From: an uncultured Altererythrobacter sp.
Lineage (GTDB): Bacteria > Pseudomonadota > Alphaproteobacteria > Sphingomonadales > Sphingomonadaceae
Assembly: GCA_937950385.1 (NCBI GenBank)
Contig: CALFEA010000222.1
Location: forward strand, 1-7,662
DNA length: 7,662 nucleotides
Direction: 5' to 3'
Shown: one piece after another, positions 6,735 to 7,662 of the stretch
Layout: every line of letters starts with the position of its first letter
Numbering within the stretch: position 1 is the first letter of the stretch
Position numbers and translations under genes: made by a program
The notes under the pieces: model-generated
What the model was told of the DNA's origin: nothing
The model's database searches: none
Seen by the model: only the letters and a program-made list of their open reading frames with translations

Positions 6735-7662
6735 ACCGTGCCGCGCTCATCTTTGCCGCGCTTTTGATCGCCGCATTCCCGCTGTCGCTGCTGGCGGGAC
6801 GCGTGTGGATTGATCCGTTCGATGTAGCCGGTTCCGGCGCCAATGCTGCGCTTATCCTGATGGAATTGCGATTGCCGCGCGGATTGCTGGCGGTGATTAT
6901 TGGCGGCGGATTGGGCGCAGCGGGTGCGGCCATGCAAGGCTATTTGCGCAATCCCCTCGCTGACCCCGGCCTGTTCGGCATTGCGCCAATGGCGGCATTG
7001 GGCGCGGTCGCAAGTTTCTGGTTCGGCTTTTCGCATAGCGCTTGGGCACTGCCTTTGGCGGCATTAACTGGCGCGGGTCTGGGCATGGGAATGCTGGCGA
7101 TGATCGCGGGCAGGGCAGGCGGCATTGCGCTGTTTACGCTGGCGGGATTGATGATCGCCAGTCTAGCGGGCGCGCTGACGGCGCTGGCCATAACGCTCTC
7201 GCCCAATGCCTTTGCGATGAGCGAAATTGTGATGTGGCTGAACGGCGCGCTGACGGACAGATCATGGGATGAGGTCACGCTGGCCGCGCCCTTGGTCGCT
7301 GCCGGTATTGCCTTGCTGATGATGGCTGCGCGCAGCCTCGATGCGCTGACTTTGGGTGAGGATGCCGCGCGCTCGCTCGGGATCAATTCCTCGGCGCTTT
7401 TGTGGTTGCTGATCGCAGGGATTGGGCTGACCGTTGGCGTCAGCGTGGCGGTGGCGGGCATCATCGGCTTTGTCGGTTTGATTGTACCGCATTTGGTGCG
7501 GCCTTTAACCGATCGCCTGCCCTCCAGCCTGATCCTGCCCAGCGCATTGGCGGGCGCATTGCTGGTGCTGATCGCGGATAGCATTGTGCGGATATTACCG
7601 CTCGTCACAGAGCTTCGGCTTGGCATTGCGCTGAGCCTTATTGGTGCGCCGTTCTTCCTCTG
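6731..7662 (+). CDS. ABC importer permease, FecCD/BtuC family (3' end cut by the window)
   Basis: This inner-membrane channel subunit should work with the lipoprotein encoded just upstream and with an ATPase presumably encoded beyond the window. The first 310 residues are present and the frame is open to the last base. The family usually has about 320-335 residues, so probably only the last 10-20 are missing. Landmarks are LRLPRGLLA (46-54), GAAMQGYLRNPLADPGLFGI (65-84), the MWLNGALTDRSWDEV region (168-182), the ATPase-facing LGEDAARSLGI (208-218), GIIGFVGLIVPHLVRPL (243-259), and the terminal LIGAPFFL. Long hydrophobic segments fill the rest, consistent with about ten transmembrane helices. 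The GTG start at 6731 overlaps the previous stop as GTGA, typical of translational coupling. The nearby alternative start codons lack this overlap. Confidence 0.93.
   Translation, partial: MNRAALIFAALLIAAFPLSLLAGRVWIDPFDVAGSGANAALILMELRLPRGLLAVIIGGGLGAAGAAMQGYLRNPLADPGLFGIAPMAALGAVASFWFGFSHSAWALPLAALTGAGLGMGMLAMIAGRAGGIALFTLAGLMIASLAGALTALAITLSPNAFAMSEIVMWLNGALTDRSWDEVTLAAPLVAAGIALLMMAARSLDALTLGEDAARSLGINSSALLWLLIAGIGLTVGVSVAVAGIIGFVGLIVPHLVRPLTDRLPSSLILPSALAGALLVLIADSIVRILPLVTELRLGIALSLIGAPFFL

Noticed and set aside
6940..7626. Long open frame of 228 codons on the minus strand
   Set aside because: It is antisense to the clearly recognisable FecCD permease, and its composition (many Ala, Pro, Ser, Ile) is typical of a GC-rich shadow frame.

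Overview
The window looks like a chromosomal stretch from an alphaproteobacterium, most likely of the sphingomonad/Erythrobacter type. This is inferred from moderate-to-high GC, the 320-residue alphaproteobacterial form of malate dehydrogenase, a SleB/CwlJ-type cell-wall hydrolase with a Pro/Ala/Gly-rich tail, and the general protein style. No rRNA, tRNA, CRISPR array, transposase or integrase was found.

Layout. Everything from about 69 to 5737 reads on the minus strand. From right to left it holds a secreted cell-wall hydrolase (4550-5737), a small uncharacterised protein of 102 residues (4059-4367), a membrane GGDEF-EAL cyclic-di-GMP enzyme (1944-3947), malate dehydrogenase mdh (733-1695), a small secreted protein of unknown function (173-676), and a decayed second copy of the mdh 3' end (69-137). 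From 5898 onward the plus strand carries the start of an ABC importer operon: a BtuF/FhuD-like binding lipoprotein (5898-6734), translationally coupled through a GTGA overlap to a FecCD/BtuC-type permease (6731 to the window end, lacking only its last residues). The 160-base divergent gap 5738-5897 must hold the promoters of both the hydrolase and the importer.

How the genes relate. They are mostly separate housekeeping or envelope functions: the TCA cycle (mdh), cyclic-di-GMP signalling, peptidoglycan remodelling, and uptake of a corrinoid or iron chelate. Only the two importer genes form a clear operon. The unknown secreted gene lies 56 bases downstream of mdh and may be co-transcribed with it.

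Most unusual point. Bases 69-137 encode, in the mdh orientation and ending in a stop codon, a diverged copy of the last 22 or so residues of malate dehydrogenase. It sits 664 bases beyond the real mdh end, with the unknown secreted gene between the two copies. More than half of the base differences are synonymous, so it is more likely the tail of a related functional mdh than a fresh tandem duplication. This suggests insertion or recombination at the mdh 3' end. I see no convincing new multi-gene system in the window.
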